From Iamia sp963728655 (lineage in GTDB: Bacteria > Actinomycetota > Acidimicrobiia > Acidimicrobiales > Iamiaceae), in the NCBI GenBank assembly GCA_963728655.1, contig CAVSLD010000006.1:682001-746000 (forward strand): a DNA stretch of 64,000 nucleotides, given 5' to 3'. The position numbers and the translations under genes were made by a program. Position 1 is the first letter of the stretch, and every line of letters starts with the position of its first letter. The notes under the pieces are model-generated. The model was not told the origin of the DNA and did not search any database. It saw only the letters and a program-made list of their open reading frames with translations. Positions 15,056 through 24,048 of this stretch are shown piece by piece.

Positions 15056-17131
15056 TCAGCCGCCGGTGCCCTCGGCGTCGAGGTCGAGGTGGAGCTGGTC
15101 GCGGGCCAGCTGGCGCAGGTCCTCCATCGAGGTGCCCTCGGCCTCCAGTCGGTCCCGGAGGGGCACGAGGTCGTAGTACAGCGTGCGCCCGTCGTCGCTC
15201 ACCATCGGCTCCACCCCGGTGGCCTCGTCGAGCTGGGCCCGGATGCTGGCCCCGCCGTCGGCGTAGCCGAAGGTGTCGACCCACAGCCCGGTGAACCCGG
15301 CGCCCAGCAGGGCGGGCAGGGCCCCGACCTCGCCCAGCTCGTTGCGCACCGCCAGCTGCCAGTCGCCGTCGGGCCGACCCTTCATGGCCCCGTAGCTCCA
15401 CCGCAGGTCGTCGCCGTCGGTGTGGATGAAGGCCCGCAGGTGGTCGTAGTCGAGCATCCGGCCCGGTGGGGCCTCCTCGGGGAAGCGGACCACCGGGAGC
15501 TGGAACACGGCGGTGCCGTCGGGTGTGGCCTCGTCGATGCGGTCGACCCAGGCCTGGTCGGCGGCCCACTCCGCGTCCTTGGCCTCGTAGTCGAGCCCGG
15601 CCACGTGGGCCCCGTCCCAGAGCACGAAGCCCACCAGGGGGACGACCAGGGCGACGCCGACCGCCTGGCGGACCCAGGCCCGGTCGCGCCCCGGCCCCTC
15701 GGCGATGCGGGACCGCACCAGGGGCCACCCCTTCTCCAGCCAGGTCAGGGCGTAGGCCAGCGAGGCGAAGCCGATGATGAGCGACATCCGGTTCCAGACC
15801 CGGACCTGGCTGAGCCCGGCCAGGCTGAGCAGGATCGCCCCCCCGCTCACGACCGCGACGAGGGTGGCCACGACCACGAGCAGGCCGAGGTCGTCGCGCA
15901 GCGCCTCGCGGTCGTGGGGGGGCCGCAGCTCCCGTCGCCGGGCCCCCCAGCCCCGGGTGAGGGAGTGGCCGACCGCGCCGAGGAAGCCGGCGGCGCCGAG
16001 CAGGCCGATGGTCATGCCCGCCTCGCTGGGGACCGGGCTGGTCTCGCGGATGCGCCCCTCGGGCTGGCCGATCAGGCTCCACCGGTGCGAGGGGTCGGGC
16101 AGGAGGAGGGAGCTGATCTTGAGCCCGAACTGCTCCTGCTCGGTGACCACGCGGCGCCCGGCGTCGGCGTTGCTGCCGTTGGCCGCGACGAAGCGCAGGG
16201 TGGGCAGGAAGAGCACGACCACCACCAGCCCGATGCCGGCGATGGCCAGGCCGTGGGCGACGAGGGTGGCCGGGTCCCGGCGGCGCACGGCGGCGATGAC
16301 ACCCGTCAACGCCAGCAGCGTGAGGGTGAACGCCGTCGTCATGGTCTCGGACCCGGCCAGGACGGCGAGCATCACCGCGAACCCCAGGAGCCGGCCCCGC
16401 CGCAGGTTGTGGGCCAGGTTCCACCGCAGAGCGGCCCACCGGCCCTGCTGCGCCGGTGGTTCGGGGTCGAGCAGGAACCGCTCGCGCCAGTGGAGGGTCC
16501 AGAGCACGATCACCACCGCCAGGGGCACCCACCAGAACGACACGCGGAAGAGGTGGTACTCGCCGTGGCCGATCCGGAACGGCAGCCACGTGAGGGCGGT
16601 CGCGGCCACGAGGGAGAGCCCGGCGCCGAAGCGCAGGTGGCGCAGGGCCACGTAGGCGGCCATGGCGGCCAGGCCGATGCCGAGCAGGAAGTAGGTGTTC
16701 ATCAGGAGCCCGGGGCTCTTGGTGAACAGGCTGAGGAACCGGACGATGGCCAGCTGGAGGGTCTCGCCGTTGTGGGGGAAGTCGTAGAGCTGCTGGCCGA
16801 CGGGTGCGCCGAGGTTGCCGTTGCTCGACCACCACCCGGTGTCGGCGGTGTTCTTCACCAGGTTGGTGATGAGCCGGGCGTCGTCCTCGCCGTTGATGGG
16901 GACGCGGGGGGAGAGGTCCCAGACGCGGTACTGCACCGCCGCCCAGGCCCACGAGACGACGGCCGCCAGCAGGGCCTCGACCGCGATGCGCCGGCCCCGC
17001 ACCGGGAAGATCCGCTCCGACCGGTCCCCGGTCGCCGGCGCCGGGCGCGCCTCGTCGGTCGCCGCCGGGCCGCTGCGAGCGTCGGCGCCGGCCTCCGGCA
17101 CGGGCGGAGCGTCCTGGTCAGTCGTCGCCAT
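15056..17131 (-). CDS. Polytopic membrane protein, GT-C glycosyltransferase-like
   Basis: The 691-residue protein begins with a Pro/Ala-rich cytoplasmic tail (MATTDQDAPP), then has about 11-12 hydrophobic segments, and ends with a soluble domain of roughly 180 residues. An early extracellular loop contains NGEDDARLITNLVKN and LYDFPHNGE, with acidic residues where GT-C enzymes place their catalytic Asp. Known GT-C relatives use polyprenyl-phosphate sugars, which would match the nearby GT2. The family assignment is by topology and context, not a recognised motif. The ATG at 17131 overlaps the end of the GT1 gene by 14 bp, so they form one operon. Confidence 0.65.
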   Translation of the reverse strand: MATTDQDAPPVPEAGADARSGPAATDEARPAPATGDRSERIFPVRGRRIAVEALLAAVVSWAWAAVQYRVWDLSPRVPINGEDDARLITNLVKNTADTGWWSSNGNLGAPVGQQLYDFPHNGETLQLAIVRFLSLFTKSPGLLMNTYFLLGIGLAAMAAYVALRHLRFGAGLSLVAATALTWLPFRIGHGEYHLFRVSFWWVPLAVVIVLWTLHWRERFLLDPEPPAQQGRWAALRWNLAHNLRRGRLLGFAVMLAVLAGSETMTTAFTLTLLALTGVIAAVRRRDPATLVAHGLAIAGIGLVVVVLFLPTLRFVAANGSNADAGRRVVTEQEQFGLKISSLLLPDPSHRWSLIGQPEGRIRETSPVPSEAGMTIGLLGAAGFLGAVGHSLTRGWGARRRELRPPHDREALRDDLGLLVVVATLVAVVSGGAILLSLAGLSQVRVWNRMSLIIGFASLAYALTWLEKGWPLVRSRIAEGPGRDRAWVRQAVGVALVVPLVGFVLWDGAHVAGLDYEAKDAEWAADQAWVDRIDEATPDGTAVFQLPVVRFPEEAPPGRMLDYDHLRAFIHTDGDDLRWSYGAMKGRPDGDWQLAVRNELGEVGALPALLGAGFTGLWVDTFGYADGGASIRAQLDEATGVEPMVSDDGRTLYYDLVPLRDRLEAEGTSMEDLRQLARDQLHLDLDAEGTGG

Positions 17132-18521
17132 GGGAGGCGTCCTCGGCGCGGCCCTCAGGCGGGGGCGGGGGCCCGGACCGGTCGAGGGCATCGGCGGTGG
17201 CCTGCTGGAGGCGGTTGACCTGGTCGGTGATGGGCGTGATCTCCCACGCCAGGAGGCGGCGCAGCAGGCGCTTCAGGATGCTCACCCCGGGGCGGGCCGA
17301 GACCGGGGCGGGCGGGCGCAGGGGGGCCAGGCGCCGCACCGGCGCCGACGGCGAGGGGGCGCCGCCGCGCGCGCCGGCGGCCACGGTCGAGCGACCGCCG
17401 CGGGCCGCGGCGGCCCGCTCCCGCACCTCGGCCTGCACCACGGCCTGCACGTCGCCATCCGCGGCCACGGGCCAGCTGGCCGGTGGCGTGGCGGTCGGGG
17501 CCGCCCCCGCGGCGGTGGCCATGGCTCGGGCCAGGGCGGCGTTGTCGTCGACGAGCACCGCACCGGGGAGACGCTCGACCTGGTGGGCCAGGCCCCCCAC
17601 GCGGGTCGCGATGACGGGGCGGTCGAACAGGGCGGCCCGCTCGGCGACGCTGGAGGACCAGATGTGGCGGTACGGCAGCACCACGGTGTCGGCCGCGACG
17701 ATCCAGCGGTCGAACATCTCGTCGCTGACGAAGCCCAGGTGCAGGTGGACGTCGGGCTCGCGGGCGGCGATGGCCCGCAGCTCGCCCACGTGGTCGCGGG
17801 TGGCCTGGTCGCCGAGGCGGGCCGACCCCACGATGTCGAGCCGGGCGCCCCGGCCCCCGAGCCCGGTGAAGGCGCGGGCGGCCCGGTCGAAGCCCTTGTG
17901 GGCCTGGACGAAGCCGATGCAGAGGAAGATGTGGTCGTCGGCCGGCAGACCCAGGCTGGCCCGAGCCCGTTCGCGGTCGACGGTGGTGCGGGGGGCGAAG
18001 TCCGCTCCGTGGTCGACCAGGCGGACCCGGTCGCCGGGCACGCCGAAGCCCTCGACCAGGTGCCGCCGCTGGTCCTCGGAGTGCACGGTGAGCAGGTCGG
18101 CGCCCTTGAGCATGAAGGCGGTGGCCCGACTGGTGGGGTCCGACGGGTCGGCCCACCGGTGGTCGATCTCGTGGACCCGCAGCTCGACGTGGGCCAGGCG
18201 TCGGAAGGCGGCGCCGTAGGCCAGCCCCGTGCCCAGCCGGGCCCCGGCGGTCGGGGGCAGGCGGTAGAGCACGTCGGGGTGGAGGTGGACGACGATGCGG
18301 TCGAAGCCGGCGCCGATGCGGGCCAGGGCCCGGGCCCCGGTCGGGCCCCGCAGGTCGGCGTGGTGGTGGGCGGCCGACGGTGCCGGCGAGAGGACCTCGA
18401 CGTGGTGGCCCTGGCGGCGCAGGCTGCGGACCTGCTGCAGGGCGTAGGCCCCGATGCCGTCGCGCCACGGCGGGTAGGGGGAGACGAGCAGCACCCGCTC
18501 CCGGCCCTGGGCGCCGCTCAC
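17118..18521 (-). CDS. Glycosyltransferase family 1/4
   Basis: The 467-residue protein has a GT-B fold. It opens with VLLVSPYPPWRDGIGAYA, the donor-side domain begins near IFLCIGFVQAHKGFDRA, and the nucleotide-sugar site is seen in FVSDEMFDRWIVAADTVVLPY. After the catalytic part (about 345 residues) comes a Pro/Ala-rich stretch and a short basic helix plus predicted coiled coil (LLRRLLAWEITPITDQVNRLQQ). A similar coiled-coil ending is encoded alone at 21650-21955. The GTG start at 18521 overlaps the previous gene's TGA (GTGA), and the stop overlaps the membrane protein start. Confidence 0.83.
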   Translation of the reverse strand: MSGAQGRERVLLVSPYPPWRDGIGAYALQQVRSLRRQGHHVEVLSPAPSAAHHHADLRGPTGARALARIGAGFDRIVVHLHPDVLYRLPPTAGARLGTGLAYGAAFRRLAHVELRVHEIDHRWADPSDPTSRATAFMLKGADLLTVHSEDQRRHLVEGFGVPGDRVRLVDHGADFAPRTTVDRERARASLGLPADDHIFLCIGFVQAHKGFDRAARAFTGLGGRGARLDIVGSARLGDQATRDHVGELRAIAAREPDVHLHLGFVSDEMFDRWIVAADTVVLPYRHIWSSSVAERAALFDRPVIATRVGGLAHQVERLPGAVLVDDNAALARAMATAAGAAPTATPPASWPVAADGDVQAVVQAEVRERAAAARGGRSTVAAGARGGAPSPSAPVRRLAPLRPPAPVSARPGVSILKRLLRRLLAWEITPITDQVNRLQQATADALDRSGPPPPPEGRAEDASHGDD

Positions 18522-19723
18522 GTCGGGAACCACTCGTCGAGGGTGGCCTCCATGCGGTCGAGCGTGACCGGCCAGGTGTAGCTGTCGAGCACGTAGTCGC
18601 GGCCCGGTGCAGCCAGGGCCGCGGCCGCGTCGGGGGCCTCGGCCACGAACCGCAGGGCCTGCTCCAGCTCGGCCTCGTCGTCGTAGGTGAGCCCGGCACC
18701 GGAGCGCTCGATGTGCCAGCGCACCACCTCGCCGGCCCCGTTGGCCAGGACCGGGGTGCCCGCCAACCAGGCCTCCATCACCGTGCGGGAGAAGCTCTCG
18801 AGGGCGGAGGGCTGGAGGTAGGCGGTGGCCGCGGCCATGGCGTCGTCGCGGGTGGCGTCGTCGACGAAGCCGAGGTCGAGCACGCGGTCGGGCAGGTCGC
18901 GGGGCGGGTGCACCTCGCCCACCCCGAAGGTGACCAGCGTGAGGTCGAGGTCCTCCTTGCGCACGGCGTCGGCGAAGGAGTCCAGCAGGCCCTCCCACCC
19001 CTTGGCCCCCTCGCGGCGTCCGCCGTAGAGGACGAAGGGCCGGTCGCCGAGGTCGTGGCGGCGGCGGAAGCCCTCCGGGTCGTAGGTGGCGGGCACGGGG
19101 ACGCCCTCGCCGACCACGGCGGTCTGGGCCGGGGGCGTGCTGATCGACCGGTAGAGGTCGAGCTCGGGCTCGGTCTGGAGCCAGACGCCCGCCGAGCCGG
19201 TGAGCAGCGGCTCGAACAGCTCGAGGCGGGCGTAGGGCTCGTCGTGGAGGCAGGGCCGCAGCAGGGTGCGCTCGGGGGCGATGGCGCCGACCGCGAACGT
19301 CGTCCAGAAGAGGTAGGGCGACACCACGACGGCACGGAAGGTCTCAGCGGTGTCGAGGACGTGGTGGAACAGCTCTGGGGACCGCGGCCCGTCGTTCATC
19401 CACGCCTCCTGCTCCGGCAGCGACGGGACGTCGCCGGCGGCCAGGGCGGCCTCGACCCGGCCGCGGGCGGCACCGCCGGTGTCGAGGACCACGGGGAACC
19501 GCCGGACCCGCACCTCGGCACCCGACGCGGTGCGGTCGACCGACGGTCCGGGCGCCTCGGCGTTGGCCCACGTGTAGTGGTCGCGGGCGCAGGTGGTGAG
19601 CACCTCGACGTCCCAGCCCCGGTCGGCCAGCCCGTGGGCCACCTGGCGGACGACGGCCTCGGCCCCACCGACCACCTCGGGCCCGTACCGGGGCGGCACG
19701 AAGGCGATCCTGCGGGGCTCCAC
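18518..19723 (-). CDS. Glycosyltransferase family 4
   Basis: This 401-residue GT-B enzyme starts with IAFVPPRYGPEVVGGAE, the classic GT4 N-terminus with a glycine-rich acceptor loop. The C-terminal domain has FVLYGGRREGAKGWEGLL and YLQPSALESFSRTVMEAWLAGTPVLAN, matching the E-x7-E donor-binding motif. It probably adds a hexose to a surface glycan. It is the first gene of a three-gene minus-strand operon (18518-19723, 17118-18521, 15056-17131) with 4-bp and 14-bp overlaps. A divergent glycosyltransferase starts 98 bp away. Confidence 0.87.
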   Translation of the reverse strand: MEPRRIAFVPPRYGPEVVGGAEAVVRQVAHGLADRGWDVEVLTTCARDHYTWANAEAPGPSVDRTASGAEVRVRRFPVVLDTGGAARGRVEAALAAGDVPSLPEQEAWMNDGPRSPELFHHVLDTAETFRAVVVSPYLFWTTFAVGAIAPERTLLRPCLHDEPYARLELFEPLLTGSAGVWLQTEPELDLYRSISTPPAQTAVVGEGVPVPATYDPEGFRRRHDLGDRPFVLYGGRREGAKGWEGLLDSFADAVRKEDLDLTLVTFGVGEVHPPRDLPDRVLDLGFVDDATRDDAMAAATAYLQPSALESFSRTVMEAWLAGTPVLANGAGEVVRWHIERSGAGLTYDDEAELEQALRFVAEAPDAAAALAAPGRDYVLDSYTWPVTLDRMEATLDEWFPT

Positions 19724-19821
19724 GACCTGCGCACACTAGGGCGTGGGAGCCCCGGACCCCGTGCACGGCCGCCCGTGGGGGTCGGCCCGGCGGGCCCGGG
19801 TCGACCTGCCAGACTCCAGCC

Positions 19822-20841
19822 GTGGACGTCCTGGTCTGCGCCACCCAGGTGCCGCACATGCGCGGCGGGCTCGAGCAGCTGGTGGAGGGGCTGGTCGAGG
19901 CCCTCGTCGACGTCGGGCACCGGGCCGAGGCGGTGCGCATCCCGGCGGCCTGGGACCGCGACCGCCTCCTCGACGCCCCTCTGGCCTGGCGCTCCGTGCC
20001 GCTCGACGCCGACGTCGTCATCCCCGTGAACTTCCCGGCGTACTTCGCCCGGCACCCCCGGAAGGTGGTGTGGCTGGCCCACCAGCACCGCGCCGCCTAC
20101 GACGGCATCGGGCAGGACTGGAGCGACGTCGGACTCGACGACGACAGCCTCGAGGTCCAGCGCCAGCTCACCGAGTGGGACACCCGGGCCCTGGGGGAGG
20201 CGGTGGCCCGCTTCACCATCTCCGGCGTGGTCTCGGACCGCATGGCCCGCTACTGCGGGCTGTCCAGCGAGCCCCTCCACCACCCGCCGCCCCTGGCCGA
20301 CCGCATCGCCCCGTCGCCCCTGGGAGATCGCATCGTCGGGATCGGCCGGCTCGAGGCCAACAAGCGCCCGGGGTTGCTCCTCGATGCCCTGGAGGCGTCG
20401 AGCAGCGGTCTCCACGGCGTGCTGGCCGGGAGGGGCAGCCAGGCCGACGACCTGCGGGCCCGACGGACGCTCGCCGGCCTCGACGATCGCCTGGAGATGC
20501 CCGGCTACGTGAGCGACGACGCGGTGGTGGACCTCCTCGGCGACGCCCTGGCGGTCCTCTACGCCCCCTACGACGAGGACTACGGCTACGTCACCCTCCA
20601 GGCCTTCCTGGCCGGGAGGCCGGTGATCACCACGGCCGACGCCGGCGGGGTGCTCGAGTGGGTCACCGACGGCGAGACGGGCCTGGTCACCGACGGCAGC
20701 CCCGAGGCGCTGGGGGCCGCGGTCGACCGTCTGGCCGCCGACCGGGAGGAGGCGGCCCGCATGGGTCGCGCCGGACGGGCCCGCGCCGCCGCCCTGGGCT
20801 GGCCCACCGTGGTCGAGCGCCTGCTGGGCGCGGCCCGGTGA
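19822..20841 (+). CDS. Glycosyltransferase family 1/4
   Basis: In this 339-residue GT-B protein the N-terminus is MDVLVCATQVPHMRGGLEQL. The C-terminal domain has IVGIGRLEANKRPGLLLDAL and VLYAPYDEDYGYVTLQAFLAGRPVITT, where the E-x7-E position is replaced by an Asp/Glu-Tyr variant. CAGACT lies 6 nt before the GTG start, a weak leaderless box. It opens a plus-strand operon in which the next gene overlaps by 4 bp (GTGA). The acceptor is unknown. Confidence 0.85.
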   Translation: MDVLVCATQVPHMRGGLEQLVEGLVEALVDVGHRAEAVRIPAAWDRDRLLDAPLAWRSVPLDADVVIPVNFPAYFARHPRKVVWLAHQHRAAYDGIGQDWSDVGLDDDSLEVQRQLTEWDTRALGEAVARFTISGVVSDRMARYCGLSSEPLHHPPPLADRIAPSPLGDRIVGIGRLEANKRPGLLLDALEASSSGLHGVLAGRGSQADDLRARRTLAGLDDRLEMPGYVSDDAVVDLLGDALAVLYAPYDEDYGYVTLQAFLAGRPVITTADAGGVLEWVTDGETGLVTDGSPEALGAAVDRLAADREEAARMGRAGRARAAALGWPTVVERLLGAAR

Positions 20842-21653
20842 GCGCGGGCCCGGTGGCGCGCCCGGTCGTGGCGGTGGTGGCCACCCCGGGGTCGACCGCG
20901 GCCGCCCGACCCCTGGTGGCCGCCCTCGCCCGCCGGGCGACGGTGCGGGCCGGCGGTCGGGCCGTGCGCCCCGACGCCCTGCTGCTCACCCACCCGGCGG
21001 CCCGCCGGGGGGACCGGGCGGTGCCGTCGGCGGCGGTCGACGGCCTGCTGGTGCTGGCGCGCGACGCCGACGGGCACGCGCTGGGCGAGCCCCTCCCCTG
21101 CCCGGGACCCGACGTCGTGGCCACCGCGGCGTGGCCCCCGCTCGCACCGCACGTCCGCCGGCGCTGGCGCCAGCGCCTGGGTCTCGACCCCGACCTGGTC
21201 GTCGACACCGTCGCCCTCGACCCCGTCGACGTCCCCACCGCCCTGGCCGTGGCCGCCGCCGCGGTCGTCGACCGCCGTGACCTCCCGTTGGCCCTGGCCC
21301 TGGGGTGCCCGACCGTGACCGACGCGGGCGCGGCCTCGGCGGTCGGCGCCGAACCCGACGTCGACGTGGTGGTGGGCGACCGGGCCGCGGCGGTCGCCCT
21401 GGCGGCCGACGACGTGCGGGCCGCCCGGCTGTCGCGCCGCGGCCGGGCCCTGGCCGTGGCCCGCCTCGACCCAGAGGTCACCGCCGCCGCCCTGCTCGAC
21501 CGCTGGGGCCTGGGGCCCGCCGCGACCCCGCTGGCGCGCCTCGACGCGGCCCTGGCCGAGCTGGGCACCGCCCCCGGTGCCCCGGTGCGGGCGCGGGCCG
21601 CGAGCGCCACCGCCCTCCTCGCCCCGTCCGACCCCGACCCGGGAGTGCCGTGA
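20838..21653 (+). CDS. Degenerate glycosyltransferase-like protein
   Basis: The 271-residue Ala/Val/Arg-rich protein has no clear catalytic motif. Its last third, with ALALGCPTVTDAG, VDVVVGDRAAAVALAADD and LSRRGRALAVARLDPE, resembles the end of GT4 donor domains, where such segments bind the sugar nucleotide and pack the final helix. The N-terminal VVAVVATPGSTAAARPLVAAL could be the start of a Rossmann half. It overlaps both neighbours by 4 bp, so it belongs to the glycan operon. It may be a partner or an inactive paralogue. The start is GTG at 20838. Confidence 0.5.
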   Translation: MSAGPVARPVVAVVATPGSTAAARPLVAALARRATVRAGGRAVRPDALLLTHPAARRGDRAVPSAAVDGLLVLARDADGHALGEPLPCPGPDVVATAAWPPLAPHVRRRWRQRLGLDPDLVVDTVALDPVDVPTALAVAAAAVVDRRDLPLALALGCPTVTDAGAASAVGAEPDVDVVVGDRAAAVALAADDVRAARLSRRGRALAVARLDPEVTAAALLDRWGLGPAATPLARLDAALAELGTAPGAPVRARAASATALLAPSDPDPGVP

Positions 21654-21955
21654 CCCTCCACCCCGCCATCCGCCTCGCCAGCGCCACCCGCCTGGGCGCG
21701 CCCCCGCCGGACGACGCCCCCGAGGCGCCCGGTCCGGCCGGGCGGGCCCGGGCCGCCGCCCGCCACGCCGCCGGTCGGGTCCTCGACCGGGTCGGGGATC
21801 GGGCCGCGGCCGCCACCGCGGGCCAGGTCGAGCAGCTCCGCGACGAGCTGGACCGGACCCGCGCCGAGCTGCAGGCCGAGATCGAGCTGCTGCGGGCCGA
21901 GCTGGAGGCCCGGGACCGCCCGGGTCCGGCGGGCGAGGATCGCCCGGAGGGCTAG
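21650..21955 (+). CDS. Small coiled-coil protein in the glycan operon (101 aa)
   Basis: The GTG at 21650 overlaps the previous stop (GTGA). The N-terminal half is Ala/Pro/Arg-rich. The C-terminal half (QVEQLRDELDRTRAELQAEI and onward) is a strong predicted coiled coil with leucine heptads. A similar coiled-coil tail ends the glycosyltransferase at 17118-18521, so this may be a scaffold subunit that pairs with it. No catalytic feature is visible. Confidence 0.6.
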   Translation: MTLHPAIRLASATRLGAPPPDDAPEAPGPAGRARAAARHAAGRVLDRVGDRAAAATAGQVEQLRDELDRTRAELQAEIELLRAELEARDRPGPAGEDRPEG

Positions 21956-23982
21956 CCCCCGACCCGGGAGGCGTACTCGGAGGAGGCGAAGAGGGTGGAG
22001 ATGAGCGCGGTGCGGTCCTTGCTCACCTTGTCGACCCAGGTCATCATCGACGAGGTGCTGATGCCGCGGCCCAGCATGTCCTCGTGGGTGATGACCACGT
22101 CGACGACGTCGCGGCGCTGGGCCTTGTACTCGCCGGACTCGGAGAAGAGCGTCATGAGCCCGCCCCGGCTCTCCCTCTTGGCCCGGAGGCGCCCGGTCCA
22201 GTACTCGTAGCCGTCGGGGTCGGGGGCCCGGCCCAGGACGTTGCGGTACACCAGGTCCACGAACTCGGCGTCGGTGAGCGTCCCGTACTTGTTGGTGAAC
22301 TCCGGGGAGCGGGCGAAGGCGGCCGACACGTTGCGGATGCCCTTGCCCTTGTCCATCTCGCCCCACCAGTAGCGCAGGCCGCCGTGGTCGGGGATGCGGC
22401 CGAAGTAGGCGAGGTAGAGCCGGACGCTGGAGGCCGACTGGGTCTGGAGCTGGTTCGACCCGAGCAGGCTGACCACCAGGGCGTTGCGGTGGGTCGAGCC
22501 GTCGGCCAGGTTCTGGTACCACCAGAGCCGCTCCTCGTAGGTGCGGGGGCCGCGGAGGAAGTCCACGTACTGGCGGTAGACGAGGTCCTCGACCGAGTCG
22601 AAGGGCGTCCAGTCGGTCACGACCGGCCCACCGCCACCACCGCCACCTCCGCCGCCGCCGCCCATGTAGGCGGCCACCTTGCTGCGGAGCCACGTCATCT
22701 GGCCGGCCACGTTGGCGCCGGGGCACTCGGTGTAGCCGGTGGCCTGGTGCGGGTTGATGACCGGCAGGGTGACACGGGTCCCGGAGCTGTAGCGCGTGCT
22801 CCCCCCGCTGGTGACGGTGGTGGTGCCGTTGGGGTCGAGCCCGTGGAGGCTCAGCTTCCAGGCCAGCAGGCGGGCGGTCGAGTCCATCATGGCCGAGCTG
22901 GCGGCGGTGTAGGCGGGCGACGCGCCGGGCTCGAACTGGCCCAGGAGGACGACGCCGGTGCTGTAGGTGTTGAAGCCCTGGGCGTGGCCGCCGACCACGG
23001 GCTTGGTGATGTCGCCGGCCCGGCCCTGCCAGATGCCGCCGAAGCGGTCGACCACGAAGTTGTAGGCGATGTCGCACCAGCCCAGGGAGGACTGGTGGTA
23101 GCTGCGGATGGCGTCGATGATCCCGGGGACCTGGCCCGAGGAGTAGGTGTTGCCGCTGGCGCTGTGGTGCACCACCGCGTGCTGGAGGCGGGAGGCGACG
23201 GCCGGCGCCGACCCGCACCCGCTGTTGCCCGAGGCCCAGCCCCGGCTGGCCCAGGCGCTGCGGGGCCGGATGGTCGGCTGGGCCACGCCGTTGGTGGTGG
23301 CCGAGCGGCCGGCACCGGTCGCGTCCTCGACGGGGACGGGCTCGCCCTCGTGGTACCGGAGGCGGAGCAGGTCCAGGCCGACCAGGGGCCCGGCGTCGAC
23401 CCGGACCTCGACCTGGTCCACGCCCTCGCCGTCGAGCCAGGTCACGCCGGTTCCGACCCGGCCGGTGCTGTCGCCGCCGTCGTCGTCGGGATCCCCCTCC
23501 AGGGCGAACCAGTCGCCCCAGGGGCCGTCACCGGTGCGGGTGCGCAGCGAGAGGCGGGCATCGGCCGTGCTCGTGGTGCTGTCCCACGACAGGGCGACCA
23601 TCTGGGTGCCGTCGAGCAGGTCGACCACCTGGCTCCACCCCGTGGTCCCGGCCGCCGGCGGTGCCGCGGCCTCGTCGGCGCTGCGGCTCGATGCGGCCGA
23701 GGTGGTCGGGGCCTCGGAGCCCGACAGCGGCACCTGGTCGCTGTCGAGGGTGCCCTTGCCCGGCATGGTCGCCGCGTCGGCGGGCGCGGGGGCGGCCGTC
23801 TCGGCCGCGGCCACCGGTGTCCCCGCGAGCAGGGCTCCCAGGGTCAGGGCGAGGAGGGTGAGGACCGCCGCCGTCAGCCGCCCGAGCCGACGAGGGGTGG
23901 GTCCACCGGCGGGGGTGGTGGGGTCGAACGTCACCCACCCACCGTCGGCGGCCGGCCACGGGGTGTGAGGCGATCTGGTCAC
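21952..23982 (-). CDS. Secreted PGRP/amidase-2 N-acetylmuramoyl-L-alanine amidase with DUF4214-like C-terminal domains
   Basis: The 676-residue secreted protein has a basic region and hydrophobic signal segment (LTAAVLTLLALTLGALLAG) at about residues 35-55, ending AAAETAAPA. A beta-sandwich-like region (about 105-215) precedes an amidase-2/PGRP domain (about 235-435). That domain has zinc ligands in VVHHSASGN and TECPGAN, and YNFVVDRFGGIWQGR, the signature of peptidoglycan amidases. A run of 12 glycines follows, then about 220 residues with two related units (EDLVYRQYVDFLRGP and EFVDLVYRNVLGRAPDPDG) that match DUF4214. It should cleave the amide between MurNAc and L-Ala outside the cell. It diverges from the GT4 gene at 24049. 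Confidence 0.88.
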   Translation of the reverse strand: MTRSPHTPWPAADGGWVTFDPTTPAGGPTPRRLGRLTAAVLTLLALTLGALLAGTPVAAAETAAPAPADAATMPGKGTLDSDQVPLSGSEAPTTSAASSRSADEAAAPPAAGTTGWSQVVDLLDGTQMVALSWDSTTSTADARLSLRTRTGDGPWGDWFALEGDPDDDGGDSTGRVGTGVTWLDGEGVDQVEVRVDAGPLVGLDLLRLRYHEGEPVPVEDATGAGRSATTNGVAQPTIRPRSAWASRGWASGNSGCGSAPAVASRLQHAVVHHSASGNTYSSGQVPGIIDAIRSYHQSSLGWCDIAYNFVVDRFGGIWQGRAGDITKPVVGGHAQGFNTYSTGVVLLGQFEPGASPAYTAASSAMMDSTARLLAWKLSLHGLDPNGTTTVTSGGSTRYSSGTRVTLPVINPHQATGYTECPGANVAGQMTWLRSKVAAYMGGGGGGGGGGGGPVVTDWTPFDSVEDLVYRQYVDFLRGPRTYEERLWWYQNLADGSTHRNALVVSLLGSNQLQTQSASSVRLYLAYFGRIPDHGGLRYWWGEMDKGKGIRNVSAAFARSPEFTNKYGTLTDAEFVDLVYRNVLGRAPDPDGYEYWTGRLRAKRESRGGLMTLFSESGEYKAQRRDVVDVVITHEDMLGRGISTSSMMTWVDKVSKDRTALISTLFASSEYASRVGG

Positions 23983-24048
23983 TTCAGGTGGTCGCCGGTC
24001 CAGGGCCAGGACCGGTCGGGGCCCGGCGGTCGCCCTAGGGTCGCCCCG

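Noticed and set aside
21577..24048. N-terminal extension of the GT4 gene at 24049
   Set aside because: It is antisense to the secreted amidase. The start at 24049 has a leaderless TAGGGT box and gives a normal GT4 N-terminus.
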